Shown piece by piece: positions 32,193-35,336 of a stretch of 35,336 nt of DNA. A model generated the notes under the pieces. It was given only the letters and a program-made list of their open reading frames with translations. It was not told the DNA's origin and made no database searches. The stretch covers positions 1-35,336 of the forward strand of contig JANQJG010000129.1 of NCBI GenBank assembly GCA_028281785.1, read 5' to 3'. Made by a program: the position numbers and the translations under genes. The DNA comes from Rhodospirillales bacterium (lineage in GTDB: Bacteria; Pseudomonadota; Alphaproteobacteria; Rhodospirillales; Shumkoniaceae). The first letter of the stretch is position 1, and every line of letters begins with the position of its first letter.

Positions 32193-34853
32193 CTAAGAAC
32201 GTGTCAACGCGCCCAACTCTGCCTCAATCGTGGCGGTAAGGTTGACGAAGTAGCCCTGAAGGCCGGTATCGCCGGCCTCGTTAACGTAGAAGTCATGGGC
32301 AAGGCGAACGGCCGCTAGGGCTTCCCGCAGCCGGTTCGGATCCTCGCGATGCACACCCAACAGGTAAAGCGCAATGCCCAGATCACTTTGAATCCTCGCC
32401 CATTTCAGCGGCACACGCTCCCGCGTGAACTCCTCAAGCGCCGCGCGATAAGCCGCCACCGCTCGATCAAGCCGCGCCATGTCGTACTCGCTCTCGCCGA
32501 ATTCCCGAAGCGCCACGGCCAAGTTGAGCTGCGTCTCCGCCCATTGCAGCGGCACGCGACTGCGGACCCGCTCGGTCAGCGCAGCCTCAAGGCCCGCAAT
32601 CCCCATCCTCACAGAGCCCGGCGTGTCGCTCCAATGGCCAAGACCAACCATCGCCTTGGACACATTGTTCATGGTCGCCGCCCAATCGAGAGGCACCCGC
32701 TCGCGAGATTGTTCCTTTAATGCGTTGTTGTAAGCGGACAAGGCCTCCCCAAGTCGCGACTGCTCAACCTCCCGATCCGCCAACAGGGCCAACGCCCGTC
32801 CAAGATTGTTTTGGGTCTCCGCCCAGGTTAAAGGCGCAAGTTCGCGCGTCCGCACTTCCAGCGCCGCGCGATAGGCGGCGACCGCGTCCCGAAGGTCGTC
32901 CACTTCCTTTTCATCACGTTCAGCCCAAGCGAAGAGCGCCAAGCCAAAGCCATTCTGCGCCCGCGCCCATTCCAGCGGCCCGTCCTGGCGCGAGAGCCCG
33001 TCCAGCATCTCACGATAGACCGCGACGGCCTCCTCAAGCCGGGCCGTGCTTACCTCACGCTCACCAAGCGTCCGAAGGGCATCGCCGAGGCTGGCCCGGG
33101 CCATCGCCCATTGCAACGGCACACGCTCCCGACCCAAGGCTTTGAGCGCGGCGCGGCAGGCGGTAATCGCGTTGTGCAGGGCGGAATTGTCGCCAAAATC
33201 CCTGCCTTGGTCGGTCCAGTGGTGGCAGGCATCGATCAAGTTCGAGCCGCGCATGTCAGCGTCCGCGTTCGGCAACAGATCCGCCGCTTCTTCATGGAGC
33301 CGCGCGGCCTCGGCATGGCGGGAGCGCGACGCCTTGATTTGCGCCTGTTCGCGGAGCAAGGTCGCCTCCTCGCGCAACATGTCGGCCGGCGCCCGGGCCA
33401 TTTCCTGGCGCCTGGCCCGCAGCGCCGTGCTGGCTTCCTTCAGCTCCGACAGTTTCCGCCGGTACGCCTCCACGGCCTCAAGGTCGCTTTCGATCTCCAC
33501 GATGCGCCCAGCCAAATCCGACGCCAGCTGCTTTTCTCCCGGATCCCTCGCGAAGACACCGTGGCCCTTCCGCATGGACGCCAAGGACTGCCGAAGCAGC
33601 TCCGGATCGTCCAGCCGGGTTCCCAGAAGATAAAGCGTGTCGCTCAGAAGGGCCTGAATGCCTGCCCAGGCGGACCGATTGCGCAGGCGGAGCCACTCCT
33701 CGGCCTGCTCGCGATAGAGTTCGACCGCCTCCTCGAGAGGCGCTGTGTCCGCCCGCCTCTCCCCAATCAACTGAAGCACATTGGCCAGGCGGTATTCGAT
33801 GCTTGCCCAGTCACCCGATTCCCCCTCGGCGGCGCCTTCGCTCAACAGCGCGCGATAGCCGGCCGCCGCCGCCTCAAGGCGGGTCGTCCCGGGCTCCTGC
33901 TCGCCAAGCTCACGCAGCAACTCGCTTAGAGTCTCCTGCGTGTCACTCCATTCCTCCGGCGTGCGCTCGCGCGTGAATTCCTCGCGCGCCGCGCGCATCG
34001 CAACAACCGCGTCGTCGAGCCGCGCAAGAGAGTTACCGTACTCCGCCAACAACCCAAGCATCATCCCGACATGTCTTTGACTTTCCGCCCATTTGAGCGG
34101 AACGCGCTCGCGGGGCCGTTCCTCCAGCGCCGCGCGCTGAGCCACAAGCGCTTCCTCAAGATGTGTGGCACTGCCGTCGAAATCTGCCAAAGCAACAAGC
34201 GTGATCCCCAAATCCGTCTGTATTTGCGACCACAAGCCCGGATCTCGCTCCCGACTCACATCCTCCAGCGCCTTGCGGAAGGCCATCACCGCCTCTCGAA
34301 AACGCGCCGCGCTCCCCACTCGATCGCCCAGCGACCGGAGAACGATGCCCAGCCTGGCTTGGGTCATCGCCCGTTCGATCGGCTCTTCTTCCCACCCCGG
34401 GACATCCAGCGCCGCCCGAAAGGCGGCCACCGACTCTTCGAGCCGCGCCCAGCCAGTCTCCCGCGACCCCATGAAGTAAAGTGCGTCGGCCAGGTTGTGT
34501 TGGGTTCTCGCCCATTCGAGCGGGGTGCCCTCCCGAGACCAGATATCGAGCGCCGCGCGGCAGGCGATGATCGCGTATTGGAGGGCCAGGTCGTTTCCGG
34601 TTTCCTGCCCCTGATCGGTCCATCGCAAGCAATCCGAGGTCAGATTGGACGCGCGCTCACGCTCATCCGCCGCCAACGGGCGTTCGCCGACCGTCGTCTG
34701 GGCATCGTTTGCATTGCCGGCGCAGCCACCCAGGGATATGGCCCCCATTGCAAGGACAAGCGCGATGACGGCCAGCCGGATGCTGGTCCAGCGAAAACCC
34801 GGCCGCCGAATGAGAGAACAATCATAAGTCGCAAAACAGCTCGCAGCCGCCAT
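32193..34853 (-). CDS. Large lipoprotein built of TPR-like repeats, 886 aa
   Basis: 886 residues from ATG 34853. A hydrophobic stretch (about 27-41) ends in the lipobox LGGC with Cys44, so a membrane-anchored lipoprotein is likely, though the n-region is long. The body is a series of roughly 52-residue helical repeats with consensus R-x-PLxWAxxQxNLGxAL followed by a short hydrophilic turn and a second helix ending AYRAALEE. This pattern is common in alphaproteobacterial TPR-type proteins. The repeats form two blocks (heads near residues 70 and 532, both with WTDQG and ACRAAL), joined by a predicted coiled coil (about 457-521). Such scaffolds bind partner proteins; no catalytic domain is visible. 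The frame is open upstream to 35138, but those codons lack family or signal features. Confidence 0.75.
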   Translation of the reverse strand: MAAASCFATYDCSLIRRPGFRWTSIRLAVIALVLAMGAISLGGCAGNANDAQTTVGERPLAADERERASNLTSDCLRWTDQGQETGNDLALQYAIIACRAALDIWSREGTPLEWARTQHNLADALYFMGSRETGWARLEESVAAFRAALDVPGWEEEPIERAMTQARLGIVLRSLGDRVGSAARFREAVMAFRKALEDVSRERDPGLWSQIQTDLGITLVALADFDGSATHLEEALVAQRAALEERPRERVPLKWAESQRHVGMMLGLLAEYGNSLARLDDAVVAMRAAREEFTRERTPEEWSDTQETLSELLRELGEQEPGTTRLEAAAAGYRALLSEGAAEGESGDWASIEYRLANVLQLIGERRADTAPLEEAVELYREQAEEWLRLRNRSAWAGIQALLSDTLYLLGTRLDDPELLRQSLASMRKGHGVFARDPGEKQLASDLAGRIVEIESDLEAVEAYRRKLSELKEASTALRARRQEMARAPADMLREEATLLREQAQIKASRSRHAEAARLHEEAADLLPNADADMRGSNLIDACHHWTDQGRDFGDNSALHNAITACRAALKALGRERVPLQWAMARASLGDALRTLGEREVSTARLEEAVAVYREMLDGLSRQDGPLEWARAQNGFGLALFAWAERDEKEVDDLRDAVAAYRAALEVRTRELAPLTWAETQNNLGRALALLADREVEQSRLGEALSAYNNALKEQSRERVPLDWAATMNNVSKAMVGLGHWSDTPGSVRMGIAGLEAALTERVRSRVPLQWAETQLNLAVALREFGESEYDMARLDRAVAAYRAALEEFTRERVPLKWARIQSDLGIALYLLGVHREDPNRLREALAAVRLAHDFYVNEAGDTGLQGYFVNLTATIEAELGALTRS

Positions 34854-35108
34854 GCCTTCGCTCACACCAATAACGCCATCAAAGATCCGATACAGCGCCT
34901 CGCGGCTGGAGCAGGCCCATCCGGCCCGTACGGGAATGTTCACGCCATCCTCCATTGCATGAGGACGCGAAGATACACGGAATGATAGGCATTGTAAAAT
35001 GGGCCATGGGACCGCATGGTCGGCGCGCGACCCGAGGCGCGGACGAAGCTCAACGGTCTGCGACCGGGCTGACACGGGGCGCCCGGCCGATTGCCGGGGA
35101 GTTGACGC

Positions 35109-35174
35109 CTCGTGTGATGGTTCCGAAGTTCGGCACATTATATATGCCGAACTTCGGAAGCTGAATCACACGAG
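35109..35174. repeat. Long composite palindrome P1 (15-bp perfect core plus 9-bp flanks)
   Basis: TTCCGAAGTTCGGCA (35121-35135) and TGCCGAACTTCGGAA (35145-35159) are exact reverse complements around a 9-base loop. Outside them CTCGTGTGA (35109-35117) pairs with TCACACGAG (35166-35174). The loop contains an exact TATAAT on the minus strand (35142-35137), pointing towards the TPR gene. Either an operator overlapping a promoter or a mobile-element structure. Confidence 0.85.
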
Positions 35175-35193
35175 AATCGACAAGTTAGCGTGC

Positions 35194-35228
35194 CGATTCA
35201 CGCGAGATCCAATGTAGCGAATCTCGCG
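35194..35228. repeat. Inverted repeats next to P1: GAATCG/CGATTC and CGCGAGAT/ATCTCGCG
   Basis: GAATCG (35174-35179) pairs with CGATTC (35194-35199); directly after it CGCGAGAT (35201-35208) pairs with ATCTCGCG (35221-35228). GATTCACGCG (35195-35204) can also pair with CGCGTGAATC (35286-35295) in the next element, so alternative folds are possible. Confidence 0.7.
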
Positions 35229-35238
35229 ATCGGGACAC

Positions 35239-35302
35239 TAGATCAGATCGCGATTAAATGGAATCGCTCTACAATACCATTTAATCGCGTGAATCTGATC
35301 TA
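35239..35302. repeat. Long composite palindrome P2 (23 paired bases with a 3-nt bulge)
   Basis: TAGATCAGAT (35239-35248) pairs with ATCTGATCTA (35293-35302), and CGCGATTAAATGG (35249-35261) pairs with CCATTTAATCGCG (35277-35289); only TGA (35290-35292) bulges. The loop is 15 bases and contains CGCTCTA, which can instead pair with TAGAGCG at 35314-35320. Confidence 0.85.
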
Positions 35303-35336
35303 ACTCATTGAAATAGAGCGGCGCACCGACCGAGCA

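Larger units (their letters stand above)
34854..35336. other. 483-bp region upstream of the TPR gene, ending in a palindrome cluster at the window edge
   Basis: No supported gene. The first 250 bases hold the leader of the TPR gene. From 35109 on come large inverted repeats (listed separately) in DNA of clearly lower GC than the rest of the window. Confidence 0.5.

Noticed and set aside
35109-35320. Palindrome cluster as a retron or group II intron RNA
   Set aside because: No reverse transcriptase is visible in the window and no msr/msd-type or domain V features were recognised. Kept only as an unexplained structure.
1-35336. CRISPR arrays, tRNA or rRNA genes, transposases
   Set aside because: No regularly spaced direct repeats, no cloverleaf with conserved arms and no transposase or integrase motifs were seen on either strand.

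Overview
The window reads as GC-rich chromosomal DNA of an alphaproteobacterium, most like a Rhodospirillales-type genome. The signs are a PhoR-PstSCAB-PhoU-PhoB locus with a long PstA and a long PstC, a Tat-exported family-5 solute-binding protein, a TAXI-type TRAP transporter, a DUF4167-like protein, and a second PhoU-like gene (DUF47) placed before a PiT transporter. This is inferred from gene content and genus cannot be read. No rRNA, tRNA, CRISPR array, transposase or integrase was seen.

Layout. 1-1995 (+): the 3' part of an iron-sulfur flavoprotein related to GltD/DsrL, a perfect 15-bp inverted repeat, and a DUF924 protein. 1970-7717 (-): a four-gene peptide/nickel-type ABC importer (binding protein, two permeases, fused double ATPase). 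8143-15752 (-): the complete phosphate-starvation locus phoR-pstS-pstC-pstA-pstB-phoU-phoB, with three 11-bp Pho-box units at the end of phoR. 16041-18684 (+): a small unknown gene, then a DUF47 PhoU-like gene and a PiT phosphate transporter. 18681-20140 (-): a CYTH-type triphosphatase and a D-2-hydroxyacid dehydrogenase. 20477-26087 (+): a five-gene sugar-type (CUT1) ABC importer operon ending in an endonuclease/exonuclease/phosphatase-family hydrolase, laid out like ugp. 26359-27962: five small genes (unknown 67-aa protein, lipoprotein, mini-DUF4167, zinc ribbon, cold-shock protein). 28219-31002 (-): TAXI TRAP transporter. 31181-32156: second cold-shock gene and a DsrE-family gene. 32193-34853 (-): a large lipoprotein built of TPR-like repeats. 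35109-35320: a dense cluster of palindromes in DNA of visibly lower GC, running to the window edge.

Function. The centre is a phosphate module: PhoR/PhoB sensing, high-affinity Pst uptake, low-affinity PiT uptake with its own PhoU-like partner, and a CYTH enzyme that could release phosphate from triphosphate compounds. The CUT1 importer with a terminal phosphohydrolase may extend this to an organophosphate substrate, but its ligand cannot be read. The rest is mainly nutrient import and stress adaptation.

Most worth a second look are the palindrome cluster beside the TPR lipoprotein, a shared TGTCAA/TTATCCACA motif on both sides of the CUT1 operon, similarly placed GC-rich hairpins upstream of both cold-shock genes, and an extra hydrophobic insert in the second CUT1 permease.
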